Origin: Oenanthe sinensis
Taxonomy: Eukaryota > Streptophyta > Magnoliopsida > Apiales > Apiaceae
Direction of reading: 5' to 3'
Assembly (NCBI GenBank): GCA_028671895.1
Contig: CM053794.1
Span: forward strand, 38,084,501-38,148,500
Length of the DNA: 64,000 nt
Shown: positions 1-13,370 of the stretch, one piece after another
Position numbering within the stretch: the stretch's first letter is position 1
How the letters are laid out: each line of letters opens with the position of its first letter
The notes under the pieces: generated by a model
Database searches by the model: none
Told to the model about the DNA's origin: nothing
What the model saw: only the letters and a program-made list of their open reading frames with translations
Program-made: the position numbers and the translations under genes

Positions 1-1106
1 CAAAGGTCTCTGATACAGTTGTTGAGCCTTATAACGCAACTCTTTCAGTCCATCAGCTTGTAGAGAATGCAGATGAATGCATGGTTCTGGATAATGAAGC
101 TCTGTATGATATCTGCTTCAGAACTCTCAAGCTAACCACACCTAGTTGTGAGTATAAGACTAGATAGTTTCTGTTTCAGCTAAATATTTGATCAAGTGAA
201 ACAGTCTTTAAGAGGAAATACGATGTTCACTTATCATCTGCTCTTCCACTTCTTTTATACGAGTGTTTATTTTTTAATTGTTGGTGATGGATCTGACATG
301 TTTTTGTGCCTAATAATGCTAGTTGAACCAATAATTTCTTTTAGTTTATTTTATCACTTTTCATCAATTTATATGCTAGTCGATAAATTATTTCTTCATT
401 TGCAATCTGATATCATGTTCATGTGACAGTTGGTGATCTAAACCACTTGATATCTGCAACCATGAGTGGTGTCACCTGCTGCCTCCGGTTCCCTGGTCAA
501 CTGAACTCAGACCTTCGGAAGCTTGCTGTGAACCTGATCCCTTTTCCTCGTCTACATTTCTTCATGGTGGGTTTTGCTCCTCTCACATCCCGTGGTTCTC
601 AACAATACCGTGCCCTTACTGTACCTGAGCTGACCCAACAAATGTGGGATTCCAAGAATATGATGTGTGCTGCTGACCCACGACATGGTCGCGACCTTAC
701 CGCCTCAGCCATGTTTAGGGGCAAAATGAGCACAAAAGAAGTAGACGAGCAGATGATTAATGTTCAAAACAAGAATTCCTCTTACTTTGTGGAGTGGATC
801 CCTAACAATGTGAAGTCAAGTGTGTGTGACATTCCACCAAAGGGGCTTTCTATGGCATCAACCTTCATTGGGAATTCGAACTCTATTCAGGAAATGTTCA
901 GAAGGGCAAGTGAACAATTTACTGCTATGTTTAGGAGAAAGGCTTTCTTGCATTGGTACACTGGTGAAGGAATGGATGAGATGGAATTCACAGAAGCAGA
1001 AAGTAATATGAATGATCTGGTCTCTGAGTACCAACAGTATCAGGATGCTACTGCTGATGAAGAATATGATTACGAGGAGGAAGAAGGAGGTGCCGAGCAT
1101 GAGTGA
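1..1106 (+). CDS. TUB: Beta-tubulin, 3' part (last two exons)
   Basis: Encodes the C-terminal part of beta-tubulin, the GTP-binding subunit that polymerises with alpha-tubulin into microtubules. Exons are 1-147 and 430-1106; the 282-bp intron begins GTGAGT and ends CAG, and it interrupts a Phe codon just before the motif GDLNHL. The first exon reads [19 protein letters not shown] in frame from base 3. The second carries canonical tubulin sequence ([20 protein letters not shown], then the [13 protein letters not shown] region), an acidic tail rich in Glu and Tyr, and a stop at 1104-1106. The N-terminal half, including the GTP-binding Gly-rich loop, lies outside the window, so the gene is truncated by the window edge and not broken. 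Plants have several near-identical beta-tubulin paralogues, so I do not assign a number. Confidence 0.97.
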
Positions 1107-2300
1107 TAATAATTCAATGGATCTGCTATGTGTTACGATGCCTTGGTCTTTTGTATTGCACTAAAAGATGAAACAAGATAATATATCGGAAAGTCCTACT
1201 ATTAAGGTTGAGTTTGGATATTGCGTATTATATCCCACTCACATTCTCCAGACCTATCAAAATTCGAGCGATGGTTAGGGGATATGAGATTTGGGTTGTT
1301 ACATAATCAGTTCGAAGTTGTGTTTCTGTATCGGTTTGGAAGCCTCATTTGTTGTGATTCTGCATGTGTAACAGTAATTAGTACATGTTTTGTCATGCTA
1401 TATATGAGTTTGGGTACTTAATTATGTTGAAGCTGCCTGTTAGATGCATATTCGGTGAACTGGTAAGATTTGTCATGCCTCTAAATGATATTATGTGATT
1501 AAGAGGACTGGTTTTGCAGTTTGTAAGCTGATGGATACTAAAGAAACCTACATGAATATAACGAGGTTCTCTAGCCTTTGCATAATTAAACGTTAAAGGT
1601 TAATCATGTGGTATCTCTCTTCAAGTAAAGCATTACAAGTGTAAAGGGTATAATTATACAGATATTTTAGTGAATAATTCACAAGTGCAGATATAGTACT
1701 GTAAATTGGTAATTTCCAATATCTTCATTTGGATTCCACTCAAAACTGAAGTGGGCTGTCCACCACATAAAAAGCACCTTTTCCTTACCGCAAGTCCAGT
1801 CCAATCGTAGGCTAGGCCCACTTGCCTAAATCTTTATAAAAAAAATGCATATACTGTACTAGTGGTAGGCCGAATCATAGGCCAGCCCTTTTTATTAATT
1901 AATTCCATAAATTTGATTAATTCTGAAACTATAAATCCAATTATACTATATATGTGGCGTAGTTTCATTTGATTAAATCCCTTTTATGTATATTGGTACT
2001 TTTTTATTAAAAAAATTGAAATTATATAAATTAGTATATTGTGAAATGAGAAAGTATAGCAAGTGGAGAATCCATGAGTTGTTGCCTGGCCACTATTGTA
2101 TATTTGTATCAGATGGATAACGAAACTGACATTTTGTATTGGAGCTTCTTCTTTAAACCTAATCCTGATTTTGACACTTGGAATATAATATGATTTCTGT
2201 TATAAAAAAACTTGCAATCTAATGTAAATAAATGAAATTAAAAATAAATAATCAAGTTCGGATTTTTTTTTTGTACAAATCATATTTTTGCACTACTAAT
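1107..2300. other. Tubulin 3' flank and AT-rich intergenic DNA
   Basis: The first few hundred bases are probably the tubulin 3' untranslated region. The remainder is AT-rich with only short, unconserved open frames. I see no gene here. Confidence 0.6.
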
Positions 2301-2710
2301 CTATCTATAGTTATACTATATTATTAAAACCGAAACATAAAAGTTCAGTAGTTGGTTGTTATTCAGTATTTTGGTGCGTTGGGTCTTTTAATTAATTATC
2401 GATTTAATTTTAAAACATTAATCTCATAATTAAACACATCTTACACTAATCTCTTAATTAAAATATATTTCACAGTAATCTCCTAATTAAAAAACCTCCC
2501 TATACAAACACACAAATATTATTTTATTAAAATACAAATATAAATAAAAATATATGAAAAATTATATAAAACTATATACATATAATATTAAATAAAATTT
2601 AAATTATTATTATAAAAATAAAAAGAACAAACAATATAAAGAACAAATTAAAATAAATATATTAAAATATTAGAAAAAACGATTTATGTATCGAACGAGA
2701 TATAAACTAA
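2301..2710 (+). mobile_element. Degenerate non-autonomous Helitron-like element
   Basis: The left end has the family's 5' signature, a TC start followed by ACTATATTATTAAAACCGAAA (2314 onward). The interior holds repeated copies of a motif like TTAATCTCCTAATTAAAA, which is shared with the elements at 33719-34150 and 42139-42553. The right end, GATATAAACTAA, is a weak version of the CTRR end of Helitrons. It has no coding capacity. Boundaries are approximate. Confidence 0.4.
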
Positions 2711-3142
2711 AATCAATTATGAGACGAAAATATTATGTTTTATCTGCTCATAGGAGCTTATAACTTGTAGAAATTTCTTAAATACGAATTTTAGTGTATT
2801 TATATCCTTTACAATTATATATTTAAAAAGTTGATTAAGATATAAGAGTCAGATATAGGCAACACACGACAAAATTAGTGCATAAATTCTAGAAAAAAGC
2901 AAAGATATTAAACCAAACGAATATAATATATGGACGGCAATGAGGACTATAGTATTGTTGGTTTGAAGAAAAGACTAGTCAATAGTCAACGCGGCTATAG
3001 AAAGTCAGTGAATTTACCTAGCAGGACCAAATCCAATCCAGTCCCGTCCGACTTCCGAGTATCAAACATGTTTTCCACATTAAAAAAAGAGTAGAAATAT
3101 CTAGTTATATTATGCCTAGTACACCTTCGGAGGGTAAAAGGC

Positions 3143-3392
3143 ACCCCCTCTGTCCCATTGAATAGTATATATTGGGGGACGGGTGCATGGCACGTATTTT
3201 AAAATTCATTTTAAAGATAGATTCATAATTTATTTTTAAAATTTTCTTTTTTTTTATAAAAATAGGATTGTTAAATTTTTATAAAAAAAAGAAAATTTTA
3301 AAAATAAGTCGTGAAACTATACTTTATAGTTACCTTAAAATCCGTGTCGGGCAGTGAAAAAAAAACGTATACAATTGAATGGGACCGAGGGG
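3143..3392. mobile_element. Stowaway-like MITE
   Basis: Terminal inverted repeats of Stowaway type: CCCCTCTGTCCCATTGAAT on the left and ATTGAATGGGACCGAGGGG on the right, about 250 bp apart, with an A/T-rich foldback interior. It is non-coding and would have been moved by a Tc1/mariner transposase acting in trans. The TA target duplication is clear only on the right side. Confidence 0.7.
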
Positions 3393-4053
3393 TAGTTTAA
3401 ATTGACTTTCTCGTCTTATTGGTAGGTAGAGGTAGATTAAGCTAGGTGTCTTCCTGTTAATACATGCCATTATTTAAACATTTAATTCACTAGTGCATTT
3501 GATTATTACTAATTCGATTGTATTTAAATTTGTTAGAGTTCTCAACAACTTATCTATTTGGCAATTTTGCTATGTTATCGTATAATCAGGCGAGTGTATG
3601 TGGTTTACGAGTAAAGTCGCAATGTTCAATATTTGCATTATTAAGTAATGCAACTAAACAGAATATATGTCTGCCTCACATGTGTGCCACTTCTGCATGA
3701 ATCTGTTTGAACAATATTACTCATTCATGATGTCGACCAACATAATTTCTTCAGGTAAATGTCATTAAACCAAAGGTAGCAAGTTAAGGACTTTCCCTCC
3801 GATACAAGTCAACAAAAAAGTTAAAACATGAAGAAGAATAAAAACACCAGATAGGATACAATGTACACTGGTCTCTCCCCCTATTAACCGAAACTATAGA
3901 CCTAAATGTCTCCTATTTTTAACAATAGGAGTTCCTAAAAGTTTACCTCAACATTCTCAGGATCAACTTAAGCTTATTGTCTGCACAACTTACAATGCAG
4001 TTTGGATGAAACTTTGGTTGGTCACTGAAATCAAGTTTGCAAAATTTGAAAAA
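3393..4053. other. Intergenic, including MED26 3' flank
   Basis: AT-rich sequence between the Stowaway-like element and the stop codon of the minus-strand MED26 gene. The part nearest 4053 is probably its 3' untranslated region. I see no supported gene. Confidence 0.5.
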
Positions 4054-6943
4054 CTAGCGTCGCCCGTTAACCCAATTCCTTCTATGGTTGTTGCCAGGCT
4101 TCCCATGGAAATTTTTATGGCCAAGATCTTGCTTAGGAAGATCATGTAATTCCATAACCTGTATAGTCCGCTGCCTCTTAGCTGAAAAGAAAATTGTTGA
4201 AAGAACATTAAATCTTCTACAAATGCTACAATATTCACATACTTGTTCATGAATATTTTTACTTGAAAGACACTTTTAAAGTTTTAAAGAAGGATATGAA
4301 AAGTGTAAAGCTTGTTGCAAATGCTGGGTGTATAATATTATATCAAACTTCAAGGTTGCAAAGGCTTAATGTTTAAAGGTTGACCAACGTTTGAAAATAA
4401 TAGAGATAGGAACAGACCATTCTCAGCTTGTTGGTACCGCTCTTGGAGCTTCCTCTTTGTAGCTTCAAGTTTTACTTGAACCGAAGCCTCATCTGAACAC
4501 CTTGGTTTCTAGTAATTAAATTCAAGAATCATTAGCTTAAACTTCAAGCAAAATGCTAAAAACATCTGTTGTTGCAAAACCTACATTTTGTTGAGACACG
4601 GGTGGCTTCTGAATTGCAACATGTTCTGGTTTCTGCTGCAACTTAGTCTCAGTATGTACCCTCTGATCCACACTTAATTTTGCAGGTCTCGCAGCCCTGG
4701 TGTCTGCAACTGGCAGCTTTGGTTTCAAAAGTGCAACTTGTTTATTTAGCGAAGCATCTGGTTTCCTGCTTTGTTCATTTTTCTTGTCCTTTGGAGGAGT
4801 GATTGTCTCAACAGGAAAGCGTGGCCTCTGATTCACAAACCTGTTGTTCTCCGACTGCTTCCTACCGGTCTCTTTGTTCTTGTTGACTTCGGCACAGTGT
4901 CCAAGATCTGATTGGCGACCAATAAGAAGCCATGAATTGTTAGATTAAATTGGACCTATGCGACAAGAAACTAAATAGTAAAAGCAATGTGAGTTGCTTA
5001 TAAGGGATACAATAACTCACTCTCTTCGTCTTCCAAGCCATCAAAGAACTTCAGGAGGAGAGATGATTACAACACAGGAAAAAAACTTTATTAACACCAG
5101 AAAACCATGCTGTGAAATTGATGAAGATTCTAAAAGAGGCAACATTATACACATACCCGAGAAAGCTCCATTGTCGTTGGCTGAGTCGCAAAAAATGCTA
5201 AATCATCCAATGGAGGAGAAGGCAGACCATTCTCTTCATCAACAATAGAGGAAGGGTTCACTGATTCTGGGGTAGCACCTTCAGGGGCACCTAAAATATT
5301 TCATGAAACTTATCAGAATTTAAACTCACTTTTAATCAGAAGAGCTAGGAACATGGTTATTCTTTGTAAAGACTTCTGCATAAACTACCTGCAATTGTTG
5401 CTGTGGCATTCACCCACTCATCCACCAGAACCTTCCAACTCCTGTGATTCATCTAATTAGTTGACAAGAATGATACAAACACTTATTGAACTAAACATCA
5501 ACAAATACTGACATGCATTAACAAAATATCAACATGAATTGAATTAGATAGATATCAAGAATAATACAAATATATCACAATGACAATAGTTAGATTCGTT
5601 GAAGGTCAACTTGTTTACACAGAAAAACTGAAAACCAAAAAGAAACTCTAGGAGACATCTATGCATAATGAAGATTTTATAAGAGCATTGTCAAATTTTT
5701 CCTCGTCTTCAGCAAGGAGAGAAACCGTTAAAAATGACGACTTATAACAGTTCTCTTTTATAAAAGAACAAACTTCCTTTATACCTATACCGACAAAAAA
5801 CATCTTCAACGTGTTACAGTAATCGGAAATTAAGGATATAAGAAAAACGTGGCTAATACATCATTCAATCATGGAACTGGCATATATGATTGCTGCAGAA
5901 TCTCAATGACATCAATCTAAGATTGTCATTCTACACTACAAATATAGAATAGTATTTCACAGATACAATTATACACGAGCGACAAGATATGCATACTCAA
6001 TGAGTGTGCGGGCTAGTTGTCGGATGTCCTTTGATCCATGCTTTCGGAGGACATTAACAGTTTTCCCAATCTCAGTAGCCTGAACAACAGTTACTCAGTA
6101 AGTCATGTTCGATAACGACAAGGAACACGTCTAACAAGTTACAAAGAACCTTTAAAACATATGGCATGACAATAACCAATAGCAAGCAGAAAAAGCCATT
6201 ATTCATACCTTCAGAGTTTCCACAGACAAAGCCATCAATTCAAGCCGCCTTAATGAATCAATCAACAACGAAATTGGCTGCCAAAACAACAAACATCCAT
6301 CAAAAACCCAATCGAACAAACCTATACACACAATTCATTCCAAAACCAATCAATTAAAACAAGAAATCTCATCATCATTTAAGCAAAAATCTAAATAGAG
6401 CTACATAACAAGCACAAAAATCTTGAAAACAAGTGAAACAGGAGAATCGGATTACAATCAAGACACGAAACAAACCTCATCTTCATTGTTCTCCAAAACC
6501 TCCTTAATTCTCAAAACCTCCCCATGAATCTGAGACTCCTTTTCAATCTCATCGGTTAACGCCTCGGCATCATCATAACTAAAATGACTAACCATCTGAT
6601 CATTCACCTCAACACCAGCACCATGATGATCATCTCTACAACTATCCACCTTGCTCTCCTTACTCCTCCCACCCTCAAATTCAAAACCACCATCAATCTT
6701 AAACTCCTCAACATCACCACCATCTGATTTGACACCCAACTCAACATGATCACAACCAACACATTTAATCAATTTAGATGAAAACAAAGTCTCAGCAATC
6801 CGATCTCTCCTCAACTTAAATTCTTTAGGACAGTCAGAAGCAGCAACCAATATAGCATGTTCAATTATATCAAATATATCATCAGAATTACAACAACTTC
6901 TAAAATACTCCCTCCATTTATCCAAATTCTTTAAACCTGCCAT
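4054..6943 (-). CDS. MED26: Mediator of RNA polymerase II subunit 26 (MED26, TFIIS N-terminal domain)
   Basis: Complete nine-exon model on the minus strand: 6476-6943, 6209-6277, 5997-6079, 5389-5441, 5157-5290, 5021-5048, 4585-4907, 4418-4508 and 4054-4181. All junctions are GT-AG and in phase, and the total of 1377 nt gives 458 residues. The start at 6943 opens MAGLKNLDKWREYFRSC, followed by the plant MED26 motif SDCPKEFKLRRDRIAE and a Cys-x-x-Cys stretch (VGCDHVEL). Residues about 130-225 form the TFIIS N-terminal (LW) helical domain, seen as SLRRLELMALSVETLK then ATEIGKTVNVLRKHGSK. A conserved segment GLPSPPLDDLAFFATQ follows, and a basic coiled coil (KLEATKRKLQERYQQAEN) lies near residues 395-415. 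MED26 is a Mediator subunit that links transcription factors and elongation factors to RNA polymerase II in the nucleus. The length is close to that of Arabidopsis MED26b (about 436 residues). Confidence 0.93.
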
Positions 6944-9633
6944 AGCTCGAGTTGACTCACTCGGAGCAAAACCCAGGCCGTAAAATTCAATTCTGGTGAA
7001 TACCCAGATATCAAAATTTGATCTTTATGATCAAGAAATTTTATGTATGTATTGATAACAAGAGGATATAAAGGGTGGTAGTTGATCTAAAAAGATGAAA
7101 AAAATTGATAACGCCAAAAGGTTTTTGTTTAGTTTTTGTGAAATTACAATTAATATATGATGATGACGAAAACAATTGAAAGCAAACAAATTCAATGTGA
7201 ACTCGGGGAGAATTATCCAGATATGATGCTATTCCATATATATAAATTTATTTATTATATTATTATTCTGCACAAAGCATATATGTTGAATATATCTCAA
7301 ACGAAATCTATACCTATACAGAATGGGTTTTATGAGGATTAAATTATTCGATTCTCAAAAATAATTTTGTATATATGTGTATTAGATATGGGAGATGGTT
7401 TTTAGTATAAACAATTCACCCAGATGAAAAACGGATATAACTGTAATTTTCCTAAACTGTAAATATATTTTGTCACACCCTGGATCATTTATGTCTTCAC
7501 AATAAACGGTTTATATTTAAAGTTTTTAAGTACAAGAATCTCATATTCATTCCAAACAAAAGTATAAGAATATTATTTAACAATAAAATATAAAATATTA
7601 TTTAACAATAAATGGTGTTCTATCTATTTATTGTAAATGATCTAATAATCATTATTGAGTATTATTAACCAAGCAACTAAATTAGTGAGAATTTTTGTTC
7701 ATTATAAGGGTGGACAAGGGTTGACCAAATTCAACCCAACCAACTCCACCCTCTTTTTATTAATTAAATCAATTTTAAAAAAATGAACCTTTGAAGGGAC
7801 TTAAAAATATTCAAACCGACTTTAATGAGTTTGGCATAAGGTATACATATTTTTAAGATAATGTAACCCAGCCCAATTATGTTAAAATTTTTATTAAATA
7901 ATTTTTGTATATTTATTATATAACAGCCCGACTTTTCGGAACATTATCTAATTACGGAATATTAAAAGAACAAGAATAATATTAATAAACTGCGACAAGA
8001 AAACAACCGATAATCCTATCCTGATAAATATCAATGTTTAAATTTTTGAAATGAAATTACTAACAGGTCTAAAATCTACTAGAATAAATCCTCGTATTGA
8101 TTAAATGATTTAAGTAAACGAAACCAATGTCCGGGTAGCACTCATCTCAATCCCCCGCTTATCCCTGATTATCAGCGAAAAGAGAATAATACGAGTGAGT
8201 CAAATGTCCAGTACAGATATATTTTAAAAGAAAGATAATTTTACATGAGTGAATGGATTGTGTCTTACCGACACAAAGAGACAGAGAAGCACAATAATAA
8301 GTGCACTGAATCAATATAATGTGAACAAAACAAAACAAAAGCGAGATACAAAACAGAGAATTCTTCCCCGGTAATTCTCGAGAAAAAAACACATGAAATG
8401 CACAAAGCATTTATACAATACAAAGAATCATTCTCTGGTCATCCACGAGAAGAAAACACACAATAGCCATCATAATCTTTACACAATCTCATACTCCAGA
8501 GACGTGTCCGTATACTCACAACACTGATACGAGTAAGTGCCGAGTTAACCAGACCTCCAAACTCCATGAACTCGTCTGTGATTTGACCACACGGATAGGT
8601 TTTAGAGCCCATTACATAGGTTACAAAAGTTGCCGACTTTTTAATTAGAACAAAATAATGTCGCAGTAAAAATGCGAAACAAAACAAATATAAAAGAATC
8701 AAGGCAAAAATAATTTCAAAAACAATAATGGATATGAAACGAAACTGAGAATGCATACTAGTAAGTATACATAGAGTACAAAGGGGTCACAATTTTAGAA
8801 AATGTCTCGACAATAAATATAACGAGTAAACAATATTTAAAACTGAGAAAAGGAGAATTAGAAATTCCTGCTAATAATTTTAATATAAAACTGAGAAGAA
8901 GGTATAAATATTCGTACCAATATTTATAATTTAAAATTGAGATAAAGGAGTAAAAATTCGTACTAACAAATAATTTTCAGATTTAAATACCAAGAAGGGA
9001 ACAAGAAATTCATATCTGAAATGATTACTAACTTAATCTTAATTATGCCAAGCACTCGACTAAAACTCCTTATCCAAACATAATCAATTTTATTACAAAC
9101 TGATTAGTATCTGAATGTGCCAATCTAAATTTTATAAGCTTTAAATCTATATATTATAAATTGATGTATAACTCATACCTCAGGTTCGGTATCCATATTT
9201 AGGCTCACATATAATTTTAAACTATAATTTGATTCATGGACTATCCAGTTTTAAGTTATGTATCCATATTTAGGTTTGTATAAGATCCATATTTTTATTT
9301 GACCCATTTTTAATTATAAAAATGTATATAAATTTTAAATATCATTATTATAATTAGTAATATTTATAGTAAGCTCATTAATAAATATTTGAATTAAGCT
9401 TTCACTTTTGATAAACTCATTAATATACATTATTAATTTACCACATAACATATATAATATAATATTAAACTAAATTAATTTTTAAATTCATTTATTATCA
9501 TGCATAAAATAATACTTTATTGTACTGATATTAATTTTCTTAAAATTGTACTGATATTAATTTTCTTAAAATTGTATTATTTAATCTTAAATATAAAATT
9601 ATTTAATTTACTTATTTCATATTATCATTATTA
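6944..9633. other. MED26 upstream region and AT-rich intergenic DNA
   Basis: The first 100-200 bases should contain the MED26 promoter and leader (minus strand); I do not see a decisive TATA box. About 7700-7760 carries a GGGTGGACAAGGGTTGACC segment resembling the end of a TIR element also seen near 45.5 kb. About 7925-9000 is less AT-rich, starts with AACAGCCCGACTTTTCGG, and may be a retrotransposon LTR remnant. No gene-like reading frame stands out. Confidence 0.4.
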
Positions 9634-9866
9634 CTCCCTCTGTCCCATTTTATGCAAGTCGCTTCTTTTTGCACGTATTTCAATGTGTTTGGTAGATGTA
9701 TTTATAAATAATATTTTTTAAATATTTTTATTTTGTATAAAAATTTAAACTTTATATTTTTATATAAAATAAAAAAAAATTAAAAATAATATTTACAAGT
9801 ACATCTACTAGAAGCATTGAAATGTGTGAAAAAGTCAAAAAGAACCATAATTTGGGATGAAAGAAG
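9634..9866. mobile_element. Stowaway-like MITE
   Basis: Left end CTCCCTCTGTCCCATTTTAT, right end degraded (TTTGGGATGAAAGAAG), flanked by TA on both sides. The sub-terminal sequences AAGTCGCTTCTTTTTGCAC and CAAAAAGAACC also roughly pair. It is about 233 bp and non-coding. Confidence 0.75.
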
Positions 9867-11500
9867 TATTATATATGATATTTTTTATTAAATATTTTTT
9901 TAAAATAATGTGTGTAACATGAGTTATAATATATTATATTTAAATTAATTGAATAATGATATAAATCAGATTGAAATAGATTGGTCGAAAAATCACAGAA
10001 CTCATATTCAATTAATCGATTAGTTTTATGTATGAAATGAAAATAGGGCCGGGTTTCGATTTGATTTTGTCGAGAAACATGAACCATCTACCAATTTTCT
10101 AGCAAGTTTGTGATTGGATCTATTATTTATGATATGAGTAAATTATTAACACACAATATTATAATTAGTTTGAAATAAAGTTATTTTAAATAAAATTTAA
10201 GATATACAGTATTTAAAATTAAATATGTAGAAGTCCTAAATAAAAATTAAATATGAAATAATATATATATATATAATAAAAAATAAATATACAATAAGAA
10301 ATGATACTGGGTGTGTGATTTATGTAATAAGGTTTTAAAAATAAACGTAAGAATTCATTATAAACTTAGATTTAATATTCAGTAAAAAAAATTTAGATAT
10401 AATATAAGAGGCTAAAGGTTTAATTTTTAATAATAACACAAATTCATTTATTTTTAGTATTAATTAATAAATAGTGTAAATTTTTTATTTCATATTCAAT
10501 AGAAGTATATTTTTAATTTTACAATTATTTTTTGGTTCAATTTGTCTTTATGTTAATTTATTATGTGTAAAATCATATATTTATTAATATATAAATTATA
10601 AAATACCCCTGCTACCCGTGTGCGTAGCAAGGACATATAATCTACTAATATATTAATAACAATAATATATATAAATCAATAGGGAATACAGAAACATGAG
10701 TGTAAACATATTAAATGGGACTTTTATTGACCATAATTTATTTAAAATACAAGTGGTCACGAAGAGCAGTAAGACAACAAATATATATATATAATTATTA
10801 TTAAACTAAATTAAATATTAGCTAAAATATAAATAATACACGTATACATGGATTCAAGTAATAGTCAAACATTAATATATAATCTAATGCATGTAATTCT
10901 AATTCTGTCAAACTGGAATCATGCATGGATTAATCACATTAACCATATACAACTTAACTAATTAAATATACATTGATGATTAACCACGGATTACACTTGA
11001 GAACAAAGTAAAATATATGCTTGCGTGTATATTTACAACGTATACATATATTTAGCACTTAAAACTCAATTTAACACTTTATCTAATTATAAAATTAAGA
11101 GTGTGTAACTACATATATAATATATATGTGCCAAGACTAATAATTTAACAATAATTAAACAAACACTCGTAATTTTGATTGGCAGATCATTTAAAATTTA
11201 TAAAGTATTCATGGTACCAATTAAGCTGTCCAAATAGATTAACCCATAACAATATAGGCTCAATTACATTTATCATACAATATATGTATTTTCAAGTAAA
11301 CAACACATTCACAAAATTCATGCAATAAATAATCGATTCGGTGTACATGTCATATATAAATTTATATACAAATATTACATAGATATAAGAGGTTTTGCAT
11401 GCAATTATATGATATATAATATTTAAATACAGTACGAGTCATGAATAAAAAAAACAAATTTTAATAAGATATTGGCATGAATAAAACATATATTGAAGAA
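9867..11500. other. Very AT-rich intergenic DNA
   Basis: Sequence dominated by A and T with short simple-repeat stretches such as (TA)n near 10261-10275. I see no gene, RNA or element that I can support. Confidence 0.5.
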
Positions 11501-11760
11501 TTAAAATAAATTTGGAGAATTGTACCTGAAGGTAAGTACGTACTCTGGACAGGTAAAACAAAATAGTAGTAGGCTGGCAGCATGACATAAAACTCAAGTT
11601 AGATTCATGAATATGAATAATTATTATTAACTAATAAAACTATTGCTAAGTTAATACTTGATCACTTGCTGGCCGATGCTTTTATCTCTCTCTGTTTTCT
11701 TTATGAACGTAACTCTATTTATATATAGGCTATTAGATAAGCCTATCCTATTTTTGAATA
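11500..11760 (-). promoter_or_regulatory. TATA-containing promoter-like segment with a weak foldback
   Basis: On the minus strand a TATA box (CTATATATAAATAG, about 11715-11730) is followed within about 35 bases by an AGAGAGAGAT leader-like stretch, the usual look of a plant transcription start. Downstream, 11571-11600 and 11651-11680 can partly pair. Read on the plus strand, GGCTGGCAGCATGACATA has partial resemblance to the miR167 family (about 15 of 21 positions), but the pairing is interrupted by bulges. No coding sequence follows. It may be a decayed promoter, a non-coding RNA, or chance. Confidence 0.25.
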
Positions 11761-11944
11761 TAACTCTAAAGTTACGTTCCTAGACAATTCATATCAGATG
11801 AAGAGTTTATATCCTGAATAAACTCATACACGTAAGGAAAATAGTAAAAGATAATAATAAAATAGTAATTATAATTTTTTTAATTCTAATTTAAAACTAT
11901 AAAATTAAACAAATAATACGTAAAAATATGGGTTGTTTTATATA

Positions 11945-12700
11945 CTAACCTATAATCCGTGCAAAACACGGGAGAAAGAGTAATAAATAATATATTATAT
12001 ATTTTAAATGAATTAAATATTTAATTTAATTATTTGTGTTATTAATATTTTTTATGTAATGTTGTACATGGGATAAATTAAATTTGAATTATATTTATAT
12101 CATGTGTTTAAAATCTCATTAATATATCGTTATATATTTATATCAATTAACATAGATTAATAACTCGTGCAAAACATTAATAAATTTTAATTAATAAAAA
12201 GAGTTTTGAATATATTAGAAATATTTTAATTAAAATTTAAATAAAAGAGTATGTTTTAATATAGATAAAATGTTAATATAATTTCAATATTCAAAATATT
12301 TTATTATAAAATTACAATTTAAAATAAATTAAAGTGTTTGAGTGACGAGGAAATTGAAAAAATGCTATTAGATTGTGAGCATAACTCTATATTCTAATTA
12401 AAAAAGAAGTTCGTTTATAGTTATATAATATAAGAGTATATATAATATAGATAAAGTACAATAATAAAATTTAATTAGTATAAATAAAATAATAATATTA
12501 TTTTAATTAATAAATTATGATATTAAATAAATTAAAGAAGTTGACTAATGAGAAAATTAAAACATGATAGTATATTGATTAAAAGAATGTGTTTGAAATT
12601 GAGTAGGAGACATACACGTGTATTTGAAGTTGAGTACAAAAGGAGCAGACCGACGACGGACCAAACATTTGCCTTTACGGTTTTAATAATATAGTATGGA
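11945..12700 (-). mobile_element. Helitron-like element, degraded
   Basis: Read on the minus strand it begins after an A with TCCATACTATATTATTAAAA, the 5' signature shared by the other family members. It ends near 11945 with TGCACGGATTATAGGTTAG followed by T, a diverged version of the family's GCACGGG...CTAG end. The interior is AT-rich and non-coding. A second GTGCAAAACA-type end near 12165 suggests a nested or composite structure. Confidence 0.4.
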
Positions 12701-12920
12701 TATATCTGTACTATATCATTATAACCAAACAATTTTTTTTATCTTATTTCTGGTGAACCATATGAAAGATCCTAACCATACAATTTTAGATGAATCATAG
12801 AACAGATCTTAACCATCCAATTTTAATAAAATCTAATTTTAGAAAAATATATCATACATACAATTCTATCACCGATATTCCTAGTTTTATATAACCGATC
12901 ACAGATAATATTATATTATA

Positions 12921-13220
12921 TCTATATTATATTATATTTTTTTATTTTAAGAATCCTACTAAGTTTATAATTTTTATTTAATATAATTATACTCACATTC
13001 AGCTCAATTTCATTATCATTTAAACTTTTTTATTTATTTTAAATTATAACTTATAATTAAATTTTATGAATATTGATATATAAACAACATTGTATAGAAA
13101 ACTGTAGAATGAAATTAATAATAAAATAAATTATCATATTACATTAATATTTAAATTATATAAAATAACTAATATACAATTTATTAATATCATTTGTGTT
13201 TAGCACGGGTTATAAGCTAG
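12921..13220 (+). mobile_element. Short Helitron-like element
   Basis: Starts after A with TCTATATTATATTATATTT and ends with TTTAGCACGGGTTATAAGCTAG followed by T. This is the A/T insertion and CTAG end expected of Helitrons. It is about 300 bp with no reading frame. The right end is a good match to the family; the left end is low-complexity and less certain. Confidence 0.45.
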
Positions 13221-13370
13221 TAATATATAACTATATATTATATAATTTTATTTATATTATATTATTTTAAACAAAATTATTTTATTTAAAATAATAATAA
13301 ATTATTATTATTAAATATAACTAGATATTATAACTAACATTATTAGAATAACGCTCTGTTAGCAAGTCTG

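Noticed and set aside
7925..9000. Possible retrotransposon LTR remnant
   Set aside because: The start AACAGCCCGACTTTTCGG and the lower AT content are suggestive, but I found no second LTR, primer binding site or coding remnant.
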